DNA from: Paragonimus westermani
Taxonomy: Eukaryota; Platyhelminthes; Trematoda; Plagiorchiida; Troglotrematidae
Assembly: GCA_008508345.1 (NCBI GenBank)
Contig: QNGE01001018.1
Span: forward strand, 117,025-181,024
Length of the DNA: 64,000 nt
Direction: 5' to 3'
The notes under the pieces were generated by a model, which was given only the letters and a program-made list of their open reading frames with translations, ran no database searches and was not told where the DNA came from. This document shows, in pieces, positions 10,220-21,859 of this stretch. Every line of letters begins with the position of its first letter. The stretch's first letter is position 1. Made by a program: the position numbers and the translations under genes.

Positions 10220-10317
10220 TAAGCACAGTATTTGTACGCAGTTACCTAACACTTCTGAGTTTTCCGAACATACTGTATAATGCATCCGACTGTTACGGTC
10301 AACCGCTGGATAAATAG
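10220..10317 (+). CDS. Candidate short terminal exon, unrecognised
   Basis: A strong pyrimidine tract and acceptor (ATTTGTTTTTGGCCTCTAG before 10220) leads into a phase-1 frame open to a TAG at 10315-10317. It encodes about 32 residues, including LLSFPNILYNASDCYG with one NAS sequon. It could be an alternative 3' exon for the plus-strand gene at 8494, because the phases match. No domain is recognised. Confidence 0.25.
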
Positions 10318-10319
10318 AC

Positions 10320-11110
10320 TTCTCATTGCCTGAGGATAGTTTTTGTAACTTTCTTCTTAGTTATTCAGAAGATAGTGGCGTTGCAACTACGAAAAAACGT
10401 TTCGTTACATGCGCGCTGGATCATTCCTCAGTAATTAAATGCTCTTACGTAATTACTACTACCTGACACAATTACGTCGGTGTGACTACTGTTAGCCTGT
10501 CTGCTTTTTGTGGACCTTCCTGATGAAGTCAAGACCCTAGTCGACAGAGCACTTCCGATCAGCACAGCTTGCAAGGCTTATTGAAACATCAGGATAGCAG
10601 ACGCGGTAGTAATCAGTGTATATACGAGATACATGGCGGCTAACGTTCTCAGGTCTTCTTTGGTCTATAGACAGTACCCATATGCCCTGCCTAATTAACA
10701 ATTACCCGCATATTCGTGCTCCTACGAACGTTCTACTTGTTCATTCTAACTGTAACAGTTACTGTTACTTAACTCTGGCTGTACGTCATGTACTTCAATA
10801 TTTTAATATATCAATAAATCAATGCACTCGTAAACTCAGGTGTATTCACCCTTACCGCCGATATCAGTCGTTATGTTAACTCAGAAATTCAAGGGTAATA
10901 GATAGCACTGTTTTGACGGTAAAAGACACCTGGCTCGTCAAGTAATTCACCGCCTGACTTCCGATACATGGTTTACTAAATCTTGATAAGTAGTGCTTAT
11001 TTTTCACGAAAATTTCTAGACCAAATAAGCTTGCCAGTTTTATGAAGCGGTGTCATAGCAGTGGGACTTTATTTCAAAACAGAAAATCAACCATACGATT
11101 TTCAATTTTA
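10320..11110. other. Non-coding stretch, nothing recognised
   Basis: The frame at 10616-10879 is Cys-rich but has no convincing splice boundaries. No repeat copies were recognised. Confidence 0.4.
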
Positions 11111-11112
11111 AA

Positions 11113-11296
11113 ATGTCCGAGTATCTCGTTTGGGGGAGAAAAACAAATATCGGACAAAACTACACAAATCGATTACTTAACTTGTTGATTTCTGATGAGA
11201 ATGGGCAAATAAAACCACAAGGTCCGGAGAAAACTGATAATTTTGGCACAAAGATGTACGAATCTTGTGAACAGAGCCTGAAAAAAGCTGAACCAA
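11113..11296 (+). CDS. Candidate first coding exon, unrecognised protein
   Basis: An ATG at 11113 in good context (AAAATGT) opens a 61-codon frame. The frame ends at a strong donor, ACCAA followed by GTAAGTCA, in phase 1. The peptide is polar and Lys/Glu-rich, starting MSEYLVWGRKTNIGQN, with no signal peptide. A strong acceptor (CTCTGTTATCTATTCAG before 11365) lies 68 bases on and fits the phase. Splicing to it would give either a 15-base micro-exon or a short tail ending at TAG 11398. The complete gene is not resolved. Confidence 0.33.
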
Positions 11297-11399
11297 GTAA
11301 GTCATTTTTTCGAGTTAGCTATAGTACGGTGATAATGAGCAGTTCATCTCTGTTATCTATTCAGTCACATTCGGTGTAGGTAGCCCAGACTATACATAG

Positions 11400-12249
11400 C
11401 AGACTGTTAGCAAAGGGTCAGGTGACGCACAGGTTTCTGGACAATCTGCATGAATGATGAGGTTCATGGACGTCGAAAAAGTAGGCTTCGTAGTCTTCAA
11501 CTTCTGCGCTACCGGGCCGGCATTGCACAGGCTATAGTAGTCTTCAGTCTCTGCTGGTGAAGATAGTGAGCACAATTGACTAAAGACACGAGGATGTGGC
11601 TAGGTAGTCAGTTATCAACCAAATCGGACACCTCAGTATTGTCTGACTTAACAGATTACGTCAGTGGCACGCAACACTTCGCGTTCAAAAATAATTTAAC
11701 TACTCCCGATTATCTTACGAGACATGCATTTATTCTCAAAATAATCCTGATGTTTGCGTACGCTCCAAGAATCCACAAATCTCCTGCTATTCATCTATAT
11801 CACGAGATTACGTCTGTCACAAACATTCGGGGCTGCCTACCGTATTCTTTTGCTCTGTCACTTTGACATCGACCCTTGCAGTTATCTGTCAATGGAACTC
11901 ATACACGATGCAACATTGGATTTAGGTCACTGTGACAAGAGGTTTTACAAGTCGCCGTGACAGATCGCTAATACGAGGTCAGATGTCTGTTCGCAATCCT
12001 TCCGGCGATAGGCGTATTTTGCAGATTGACATGTCCTATTGGTATAAACTTCAGTTCTGCGATCGGGTTTTGCTCATCCCATTATTACTATTATTTCACT
12101 ACTATAAACACCATCTCGAGTCGTTGCGGCCGTAGTGAGTGGAAACTGACAATCAGAAGTGGACTGTATCCATCCACACTAATGGGATGCAAATAAGCTA
12201 TAATTCAATTACATACAAATTTCCTCGCCAGAAGTGATGATCATAGAAC
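11400..12249. other. Non-coding stretch, nothing recognised
   Basis: Overlapping plus-strand frames at 11576-12135 show no motif or clear splice pair. I make no call. Confidence 0.4.
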
Positions 12250-12315
12250 TGGTGACCGAATGGATAGGGGCATTATCTCGTAACACGAAGGGTAGAAGAT
12301 TCGACCCCCGCGTAT
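12250..12315 (+). repeat. tRNA-derived SINE-like head
   Basis: This reads GTGACCGAATGGATAGG (A-box-like), then CTCGTAACACGAAGG, resembling an anticodon arm with loop CTCGTAA (a Thr-CGT-like loop), then AGATTCGACCCCC (B-box-like). Order and spacing follow a tRNA, but the acceptor stem does not pair well. I read it as a tRNA-derived repeat and not as a functional tRNA. Confidence 0.5.
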
Positions 12316-12702
12316 TCGGACTAATTCTACCTGATGAAATGTCGACTTGAGAGTCAGAATCAAGAAGTACTGTAATTAGCATCAAAGAATATGCAGCGAT
12401 TTGGATTTTACATGTTATAGGACAAGTGAAAATTGGTCACACAGTCGCGGTCTACTGCAGTTCATATACACGGTTGGCGGCATCCGATTCGGATTAGCCT
12501 CTCACAGTGACCGAAGCCAAAGGATGCCTGCGCTTAGCCATCACTGCAACTGGCTTGCGCTGCACCGATTGCAGTTCCACCAACACACCACATATCCAGT
12601 GTAAACCCGAAGGAATAAGATTGGGAGGTGTGCTAGTGGGGTCTTTGTGTCCAGCCGGCCAATGCTGGTTAGCCACTTGATTGACTAATAAGGAAAGGAA
12701 AC

Positions 12703-12703
12703 N
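12703..12703. other. Single N: assembly gap or unresolved base
   Basis: The only ambiguous base in the first 52 kb sits exactly where recognisable RTE endonuclease coding sequence stops (minus strand, after SETRLAD). A one-base N between unrelated flanks suggests a join or collapsed gap at a repeat edge, not a single miscalled base. Confidence 0.8.
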
Positions 12704-13190
12704 TGGTCTGCAAGCCTTGTCTCACTCAAGGCTGCTATGTCGACTCCATATCGACGCAGTTCCATCGCGATCAGGGCCGTGCGTCGTTCCAGTCGTTCTC
12801 TGACGCTGCATCGATCCAGCAGCGTGCGCACGTTCCAAGTTCCAATGGTAAGCGTCCTGCGTCCTCGGGCCTGTCTCAGGTTGGTCCTCGGGGCACTGGT
12901 ACCTGATTGGGCATTATCTCCAGGGGTTCCTATTCGAGGGAAGGTATGAGGGTGAGTGTTTGGCAGTAGCATATTTTCGCATATCCATCCTGCCATGTGC
13001 AGCAGATAGGGCGACCCGGTTTATCTTGCGCGACGACCGATGCAGTATACTATTTGGTTTAGTTTGTATCATCATTGTATGTATGGGCTTTGGATACTGC
13101 CAGGACGCCCAGACCTGTGTAGGAGAGCGATTAGGGCTCTCAACCAAAGCCTTTGGCTAAAAAGCCTAAACCGCAAGGCAGCAGGTGACT
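12704..13190 (-). mobile_element. RTE-type non-LTR retrotransposon, 5' part (endonuclease N-terminus)
   Basis: The minus-strand frame 12996-12704 contains GTWNVRTLLDRC and DIAALSETR, the first two catalytic blocks of the apurinic-like endonuclease of RTE-clade elements. Asn55 of NVRTL and Glu92 of SETR are present. Upstream on that strand, to about 13190, is the probable 5' untranslated part, with a CA/GT-rich stretch beyond. The frame stops at the N at 12703, so the rest of the endonuclease and the whole reverse transcriptase are absent here. The strand matches that of the RTE 3' fragment at 51.8-52.8 kb, but the two lie 39 kb apart. Confidence 0.8.
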
Positions 13191-13399
13191 CACACACACA
13201 TGCAGACATGACAGCATCAGTCACCAAAGAGAGGATCGACAGCCATATCAAAGCAGATCCAGCACCCACTCACAGGAACAGTAACACTGCACACACGGTC
13301 CCAGCAGACAGACATGGAGTCAGTTCAGGCAGCAACGAGCACCACGCCCAAAGAAGCTACAGCACACCATCAACACGCATAACAAACGCAGAGATAGGG

Positions 13400-14379
13400 A
13401 ACCACTGAAACAGCAACAAACAAACACACGCACACGCACGAGCTGTTCGTCGGAAGATATCTGCTAATTAATCACACATTCGGGGAAACGAGGGGAACTA
13501 AGTAACAATCAGTGATTCAGACAACAGAGCAGAACGAATCCTGTGGACACGGGGCACGCATTTGCAAACGGAACATCCTGAACAGCTGGTCCTCCTCATC
13601 GTTTCAGAAAACAGAGCTCAGTGAACAGGTGACGTTTAGCCAATTACGGTCTTAATCAAAATTGCTTATATTGCCAACCGCTCTCTACTTAAGCTCTATA
13701 AAATATGATCAGGTTGAACCACAGAAATCGTAAAACAACAGCGCTGAGTGTCATGAAATATCTGAATCCTTTTTATCCTCATCTTTGCCTTCCGATTAAT
13801 CCCATGTTAGTCTGCGTTCATTGATGGGATCGGTGGTGTTCAGGTCCGAAAGCAATATGCTTTTATAATTAGGTCTCCTCATCTTGAACTTACGTCAGCG
13901 GTACTCACACAGTCTAGAAAATTCTCAATCAGCCACAGACAGCGAACAACGGTAAAAATATGTCAGTGAGCATAAACGTGTCTTATCAGGCAGTGTAACT
14001 TATAGAATATCAAAATAGGAGGGTTACATGCAAATTTAGTTGCTGGTCAAAATTTACATTGTGAAGGCTAACTGCCCACTTATCTTTCGGCTGAGTCAAT
14101 CAATGATCAAGGCAAGTGAAGTGATTGAGCGAACTTCCGTCCAAACAATGATAGGTAATCGAATGACGACGGCCTCAACAGTAGCCATCGTTTGTTGGTG
14201 AGCGAAATCTGGTCGATTGGGCAGAACTCTACAGATAACGATGATTAATTCCCTGCTGAAAGTCACTGATAACTGCTCGCGGCCTCCCCATTCAGAACGA
14301 GTTTCCAGCCAACCTCTTTATAAAGGAAACACCAGATCCGAATTTCTTTCTTGTCTTAACACGTCAGTAGTGTACATTC
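13400..14379. other. Non-coding stretch, nothing recognised
   Basis: Only chance-level open frames are present. A CA-rich patch occurs near 13420-13440. Confidence 0.4.
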
Positions 14380-14382
14380 TTT

Positions 14383-14450
14383 CCACGGCCGGGATAAGAA
14401 CTTCGGCTAAGACTTCACGTGGCAACCGTGTTGAACACTGTGTGTTATGA
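14383..14450 (-). repeat. Weak tRNA-like segment
   Basis: On the minus strand GTTCAACACGGTTGCCACGTGAAG is followed by a degraded B-box-like stretch ending in CCCGG. This resembles the 3' half of a tRNA-derived SINE, strongly diverged. Confidence 0.25.
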
Positions 14451-17264
14451 TCACACATTGTACAAATTAAACATCACTTGCGATGGATCGCAGCTGTCAT
14501 ATTCCCGTGGATTTTCCAGTCAGCCGCTGGACAATGCTATGTGATTAGTCCTCATAAATGCCTAGTTTCACGAGCCATGCTATTGGAGGAATAGTCATAA
14601 ATAAGGGAGTAACTCACCACAGATGAGTTGGGAACCGGTACTTCATAATGTAGATTTGGAGTGCTCAACAAGAAATCGGTGAATTAAGTAATCGATGTGG
14701 TTACGTTGAAGGTTCTCTATTCGGAAATGGCTACCCATATGAGTTTACGACCAAACGTACAAAACGGTTCCAGTATCAGAAAAGATTCAGCGAGTTATGA
14801 GAAAACTCTTTTTCGTGTACGATTATCGTGCAGAGGGAGTACAATGGCTAAATAACTAGTAAGTCCTTTTACCAATTTCCTTAAGAAAAATTGCATTGCA
14901 ATCAGACCGACGATTTGATTAGCCGGTTCTTTGTTGAAGACTCCAAATCCCAGAGATGAAGTTCCGGTCCACAGTCCACATGCGGTGATTTAATCGTTCG
15001 TTTGAAGAATTTCAGACACCACCGTGGGTCATGTGACTTAGAATTTGTGTAAGCGGAAAAAGTTTGTACAACCGTTTCAGCTGCTCTAGCTAGTAGTCGG
15101 CTCGTCCGATCGACAAGTAAGCAGTTAATCCTCAATTGACTGTCACAAACAAGAAAGTAAGATAATTGTAAATTTTGACCAATACCGCGCTTTACGCCTG
15201 ACCGTTTTTATTCTTAGGTTTTTTTTACCGTAACAGCCTGATGGGATTTTATCGGAAAATATGTTTACTACACTACATGTTCGGGCACCTGTTTCAATGT
15301 ACATCACTTTCTTCTGAAAGGGTCGATTGTCCTGAAACTTAGGTCACCATCTTGCTTACTGGACACAGCCGCAATTGGTTGTAACCAACCATGGGATGAA
15401 CTTAACCCTTCAAATTGCAGTGCACCTACAAAATATATCTTCCACTGTATATACCACTCTCTATAAGAGTGACCTTGCCATGTTTTCGTGCATACAGACA
15501 GAGTTGATGGTGTCACTACACAATCTACCTACTTCAATTCGGTACCTGATCAATGATTTTCTATCACTCATTTGCTGTTTAGTTAATCCTTCATTCGTAC
15601 GTACGTTTTAGTCAGTCTCTTGAGCACCAAGTAATCCAGCTGCAGAGGTAAGCATAGCAGATGGTTAAACAAGTTTCCTAGGAATGTTCGCTGAGTCACC
15701 AACTGATACATAATTTCACATGATTGAAGATGTTGGTTCACACCGCCATTTGGCCTGAATTTTTGGTTCACCCGCTAATCTCATGCATAGACTAGTATCA
15801 CATAGCACAACAGGGAGAAAATCCATTGTCTTGAGCGTGAGCTGTCATCGCCAGACGTTTGTCTGGATGAGCTTAGCTCACGTACACTCGACAGCTTTAA
15901 GCAAGCTGCTGCTTCTCTCAGAAGTTGCAGGAGAGCGGCCTTGTATACATGCTAATGGGTTAAGCGAGGGCATTGCATCATATAGTCTTATTTAATTTGC
16001 TACATAGTAGATTTGCAGAACGCCGCTGGATGCATAGGGTGGGGTTAGTTGAAGTAAAATACGTAAAATTCTTAAACAGATTGATCTTTGATGGATGTGA
16101 TACTTAAGTGGATTGAATGTATACGAAATTGCGCAACAACAAACGTAAGGAATATTTTGCACTGCTGACCTGTCCTCACATACGTTGTCAGCAACACAGT
16201 ACCAATCTCTTTACTAACACTTCCCACACAATGTGTATGCGCGTTCCCAATTTACGGTCTTCCTGGAAGTAAAGGCCAGCATTAGTTTCTGTGTGCCAAC
16301 GGTTCTTTCCGAATCACGCTATACACTAGCACCCCTCCACATTCTATAACAGTCAGAAATTAGTATACTGTATTAGCGATCTGCCAACCAAGGTGTTTTG
16401 AGTATTTGGACAGTTCTTAAGACGGCTGGTCTTTAGACCCGTCACAACAGCACTGTAACTCGAAACGTGATTCGGCCATGTATTATCTAATAAAGCCGTA
16501 TAAAAGTTCACCTACAGTTATTTGTGAGTTAAAACCAACGATAACGTATTTTTATTAAGTTTATCGATTTAGCTATCAGTGTGTTCGCCTGTAACAGCAC
16601 GTTCGTATGTAACCGGGTAGGTCACTGTAAAATGCCTAGTAGCATAGCACTGAAAGCTTATCTGTTTTTAAACGGTGTACAGCGTTAGAAATTTAAGGAG
16701 TTGATGTAGGCGATAACTGTGATCATGAGTACGGATCGGTTGGGACAGCTCGAAGCGGCCGTTTATACAGGTCTCTCAGTGTGAGATGGACAGATAGTGA
16801 CCTGGCGGCTAATGGTGCTCAGTGGCGTGAATCTTGTTATCTGGCCGAGTTGTCGGTGAACTGAGCGCACTTAACGACGCGGGGTAGTGGGAGTCGTGAG
16901 GAAGCTGTATTGCTGATGACGCCTTACTTTTACGTATAACTTGATATTTTGTCTGCAAGGTATAGACATCTTGACGGTGAATGCTTGAATATAGGCGAAG
17001 CTATTTTTGGTAGTTAGATACTTTCCTCTTCCCCTCTTTTTTCCTTATTCTTTCTACACGGAGTTTGCTTTTCTTTTCATGATCCTATGACAGTTAACCA
17101 TCAGTGATAACCGTCGATGTAATGACGTCTATAATGAAAATGATAACGATGAGTTAATCAACATCTTGTTTAATAAAAGTTATGCAGAACAGTCAATCAA
17201 TGAGCTAATCCACTGGAATACGGCAGATATTATGTACTGGTTCTGCGTCCTTCCCTTTTGGCAG
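14451..17264. other. Long non-coding stretch
   Basis: Nothing on either strand passes for a gene. The minus frame 14902-15135 looks like old repeat sequence, but no second copy occurs in this window to prove it. No other structure was noticed. Confidence 0.4.
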
Positions 17265-17334
17265 ACAGCCATTCCGTTCAAATCAGACTCGCGGATAGTA
17301 AAACTTCGGCTTATATCGTCCGATGCTCCATCAG
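17265..17334 (+). CDS. Candidate short exon, phase 0 to 1
   Basis: A strong acceptor (TGCGTCCTTCCCTTTTGGCAG) precedes 17265, and CATCAG then GTGCTT follows 17334. The frame encodes TAIPFKSDSRIVKLRLISS and more, then would stay open to a TGA at 17375 if unspliced. The phase-1 end fits the exon at 19552. Function unknown; support comes mainly from the acceptor. Confidence 0.25.
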
Positions 17335-18271
17335 GTGCTTCTCAGACTCATGTATTAATTTCTTTGAGGAGTTGAACTACAAATAATCACGTGTGTCATC
17401 CACTGCCTCAATGTGCGGCACGTACAGAAGTGGGCAAAATGTGCCCCTAGGGCTGCTGGCACCATACAGAAACTGACACTAGGTGTTTGCGTATTCACCA
17501 ACAAGAGTACGAGTACAAATATGCACTCAGTATTCTACAAATCAGGGAAGTAATCATCACTGTTACAACAACAACAACCACATAACTTACTATTCATGAG
17601 CATTATGAGCAATCCTCCCTCCAAAAAGACTCAATCTCCCATTGCCTATTTTCGCTGAATTCATTCCGTTTACCGAAAGGCTTCTCGAATTCATGGATTT
17701 CTGGTCACTTGTCTTCTACGGTGGATTGTATCATCTTCTCAACTGGTTTCCATGAGATCTGCTTTCTTCTCCATAGTTCCTCACAATTTAGGTAAATCTC
17801 GGTGTGTGTAACATTATTTGGTTCTAAAAATTAACATATGCCTTGATCGTGGAGCTTCTCCCTATGTGGTTCGCTACTCACTGTGTTCAACCTCCAAGCC
17901 CTCTGGACACACTTATTGTTTCCCCTATTTCGCTCCCATTGCGTCGGCTTGAACAGCTCTCGAAATTCGGTTTGTCAACCTTCCTTTTTCTAGGAGTTAC
18001 ACAAGTGTGGATTGCAAAGTTGATAAAATTCGTCGTCTGGTTTCACCGACAGCCACGCGCTTCTTTTACACATAATTTAGGGCAGCGTTTTGTCTGTACT
18101 TGCTTGGGTGGCCACTTTTTGAGCAGCTAACAACAGTAGGAGTGCCGTTTCAGAGTTACTTCTTATTGGTAAATAATCATTCGATACTCGCCCATCTGCT
18201 TTCTCCTGTTCGCCTGTCCCTTTGGAGATGAAAATATTTCGGTCGAATTCGTTTTTTCTGGTCTTTTACAG

Positions 18272-18377
18272 TTTGTTCGAAATTCCTTATTCTGAAACAT
18301 TGACTTTGATTCTTCTTTGGCCCGCCTTGATTTGCTACAGCTACACTATGTGTCATCACTGCTTCAGGGTCATACTG
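18272..18377 (+). CDS. Candidate exon encoding a membrane-spanning segment
   Basis: The acceptor is excellent (CGTTTTTTCTGGTCTTTTACAG before 18272) and the donor is consensus (ATACTG then GTGAGT after 18377). Only one of the three frames is open. It encodes about 35 residues with a hydrophobic core, TLTLILLWPALICYSY, followed by Cys/His residues, consistent with a transmembrane helix. It starts in phase 2 and ends in phase 0, so it does not join directly to its phase-1 neighbours and may belong to a different transcript. No family is recognised. Confidence 0.35.
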
Positions 18378-19551
18378 GTGAGTTCTGTTGAGAACTGTGG
18401 TTGTTCGCTATTGAAACAGATGAACTAGCCGAGCTACATTTCCGTGCCTTTCTCAATTAACTGGGGTATGTACGTTCCTCGCATGAAAATTGGAAGTAAT
18501 TACGGGGATTACAGGTAGCGTACTAGCAATCTGCAAGTAACAGCACTTCAAGACCATGTGTCCACCGGCTGTAATGACAGGACTATAGCCAATTAGGAGT
18601 GCCCTGATTATCTTAGAGCCATTGGTTTGACAAGTGTTAAATAGGCGAGCCCTCTGCAACTTAAACACCAACACTACGCGGGGCGATTGGAAATCGTGTC
18701 TCACATTCCGTAGCTGATTTCTCTACGTAATGCCATCTATAAAAGTGCTTGTAACCCGAAATACATGGAACTATTATAACTGTGTCCACAGATCGTGGTA
18801 TTTTCCTTCACCCGCTTCGAGGCTAGAATTGGACCAGAGCTAGTGGATTGTCAGCTATTAGTACCACGAGTTTGGCTAATAGAGTGAGTTCTGAAGGAAG
18901 TACATGGCAGAGAGAAAGATCGAATCTTTGAACAATACTGTCCCCGTTTTTGAACAGTTCATCAATATGAGAAAAAGTTTTCAGACGCACGGATGAAAAA
19001 TTCCATGCAGCAGGCTAACAAAGGATGTTGAAATACGCGAGTGAAGCAGCCTTTGGATACAACCTACAATCTCACACAAACATGAACAGTCACTAGAAGA
19101 CAGGCAGACGGATTAAAAGACGTACATGTCCAGTGGTCAGCAGAAGTACATGCTGAAAGTGCTTAAGAGAAGTGTAGTTTCGATTGACCCTCTCATACGT
19201 AACAGATTTCGGCTGTACAAGTGTAACTGTTATGCATAAGTGTGTTTGAAGAAACCGCTAAAGATGACATCAGCGAAAGTTAGCCGGAATGATGACTGGT
19301 GTAAAGGGTGGAATCATTCATTGTATGGAGGTGTTCTAAGTATACTAAGAAGTGAACTGAACTGGTGAGATATTCACGAATGCGGTATTAACTCCTAGGA
19401 GAGCGCAGTTTTGTTAACTGGTATCCACTATTCTTGGTGTTTCGACTTCAAAACGTTCTCACTTTACGTAAACTGTCCATTGTTGATAATCAGTTGGAAG
19501 TTACTGGTCACTGGGTTTTAAAATATCACTCTCTTATTCCTGTCATGGCAG

Positions 19552-19677
19552 TGTCCAATGAAGTGTTTAGGGAGGCCGATAGATGGACATGCCAAGATAA
19601 TTGTTCTGGGGACATTTATATTTTAACAAAATGGGCATATCGGTTTCCTAGCTTCGAACATTTTCACAGTCTGTTAG
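19552..19677 (+). CDS. Well-bounded candidate exon, phase 1-1
   Basis: This is the best splice pair on the plus strand: acceptor CACTCTCTTATTCCTGTCATGGCAG before 19552 and donor CTGTTAG then GTAAGT after 19677. The 126-base exon is a multiple of three and phase 1 at both ends. It encodes about 42 residues, including EADRWTCQDNCSGDIYILTK, with a Cys-x3-Cys. Symmetric phase-1 exons are typical of shuffled extracellular modules, so a secreted or ectodomain protein is a reasonable inference. No domain family is recognised. Confidence 0.42.
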
Positions 19678-19749
19678 GTAAGTTCGCAATGTTTTGCATA
19701 AAGATCAACATTGTGCACATTTTACTCACGCATTATGTAATTGTGTAAG

Positions 19750-21799
19750 TCAACCCGGGCGCAATAAACGTCGTTACAGAGTAACTTAAAATGTAAAATT
19801 AGACAATGAGCAGTTTGATCGTTGCGAGGGTCGAAAAATGTTCTCTACTTCTCAAGAAATTGGGCAACCATTTACTGAAGAATGGTGTCTGATTTTGGAC
19901 TCACCATAAGGAGGCTTCTCTAGACCTTCCTAACACGGCATACATACAACCGATGGTGTCCAAAGCTCGTCTCCTGGTCAAAATGATTTTCCTGCAAAAG
20001 GAAAGCAAATTAAAGGCACACTTGTTAGCGAAAACAGTGAACACATTCACTATCTGCATACAGCTCATATATATATATGCTAACGTATACGCCAGCAGAC
20101 ACCTTCGTGCACGTTGCATCCCGAAAGTGTCTGAACGTCTCAGTTGTTTATAAACAGTTGGACTCAGTAAACATCTGCCGGGATAACAGTGAACAGCTGT
20201 TTTGACCTATTCGCTCAATTGGGTACATTGCACGAGGGGACTAAAATCCGTGGTCTGTGAGTAAGTAAGAAAGTGGTAGACCAGTTATTGATCCACCAAT
20301 TCTCTGGAGATCGCGGTCACCGAGGTTGCAGAAAGTATACTCGTTACCTCCCACTCACGGTTCGCTATTGGCCACTGGGACCGATTGGTTACAGAAACCC
20401 CCCTAATGACTGAGGAGGTCGTGATAGATGTTTGCTAGTTAACGTGCCATTATTGCTTGACTTTGACTAGTGAGAGAAAGTACACTTGTTAAGAAAACAC
20501 TAAAAGCTGTCTATTTTGAAAAAAATCAGGAGGATATGTGTGCCAAAGCTTCGATACTAAATTCCTGTTTGAATCAAAGTGTCTGAACACCTTCCGACGC
20601 TTCCTCTGCATCTGTAACATTACTCCCTTTCGTACCCTCAACACCTTCCACACAAATTATCTTATACCGCGACATTCGTAAATCTGTAATACTGGGACCA
20701 TGTCAGTACCTGAACTGTCTCCTTCGTCAATAAACACGGGCTGGTTTCGTCTAGCTGCTGAGATTTGAAGCACACCCGTTAATTGCTGTGAGGGGAGTGA
20801 ACCGAAGTGGCTGAACTATCTTTTCGGCACCTCCTATATTTGAGCCGGACATTGGTAACCAAGCCAGTGCACACATATAGTACAAATTAGGGAAAATTCT
20901 GCCAATTCTCGTCATGTGTATTTCATCAGTGTCCTATTCATACTTTCGTTTCAAGACACTCAGTGCACGTGTTTTAGTGATCTCGGAGTAGCCGACTAAA
21001 CAACTTGTTGACCTCCCGTCACATGATAAACGAACAATTCCTGTTTTTGCTTTCGATGTCAGTTACTCTAGGCTGACTTGATTTGCAGTCAGTAGACAAA
21101 TGCGAACTGTTGTGGTTTATTCAGAGTCAGACCTCCTACCAGTCATAAAATCATGGTTGCATATGTAAGTTACATTAATTTTGCCACAGTCCAGGCTGAT
21201 ACGTCCATAACCGAATGGTGCGCGAGGTCGTAGGTATGGTGGGTCCTATCGCTATTTATATTAAGACTTGCTAATGGCGTGAGTTTACAAAGCACGGCTA
21301 GGGTCGGGCACAGACATGGACCAAACTTATCGCGAATTATAAATGGACTATCTGAAGAACCCAGCGGTTGCAGATCATTGAAATGCACTCACCAATCGTG
21401 ATTTCTGTTCCTTGTTTGAAACGAGTCAAACAGAGTCCTGTTAATTTCATGAAATATATAGCGACTTAAGTTTTAATGAAAGTTTGATGAAAATTGTTGT
21501 ACTGTTGATTGTTGTACAGATTTGCACGTTCTAGGAGTTCTGACTTTGACTTATCAATACCAAGTTTTTTTATGGAGTTTTTATCGCTTACTGAAAGCGG
21601 TCATAGCAGGAGAATGGATGTTATGAACAGAAAGTTGCTATAAGAGACGCTGTATGGAAAATGGTTAATGATTCGCACCAGCTGATGTGTAATTTGTCAG
21701 TATCCCAATAACTGTGATGGACATGATCCACCAGACCATCTAGATCAATGAAATGTTTGAAACTACTGTAAACGATTTCTGCCACGTGATATCGAACTT
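19750..21799. other. Non-coding stretch
   Basis: It contains only short frames and a short AT run near 20068. The minus frame 21170-21388 ends in repeat-like sequence, but no second copy was seen. Confidence 0.4.
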
Positions 21800-21803
21800 T
21801 GTA

Positions 21804-21850
21804 CACAGGACCTCGATGGCTGAGTGAATAGGAGCTTTGGGCTTCAGCGA
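21804..21850 (+). repeat. Partial tRNA-like head (Leu-like 5' half)
   Basis: CGATGGCTGAGTGAATAGG resembles the A-box region of a Leu/Ser-type tRNA, followed by GAGCTTTGGGCTTCAGCGA. No B box follows, so this is at most a truncated SINE head. Confidence 0.3.
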
Positions 21851-21859
21851 AATCATTCA

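Noticed and set aside
17560..17580. ACA trinucleotide run.
   Set aside because: Only five units; trivial simple sequence.
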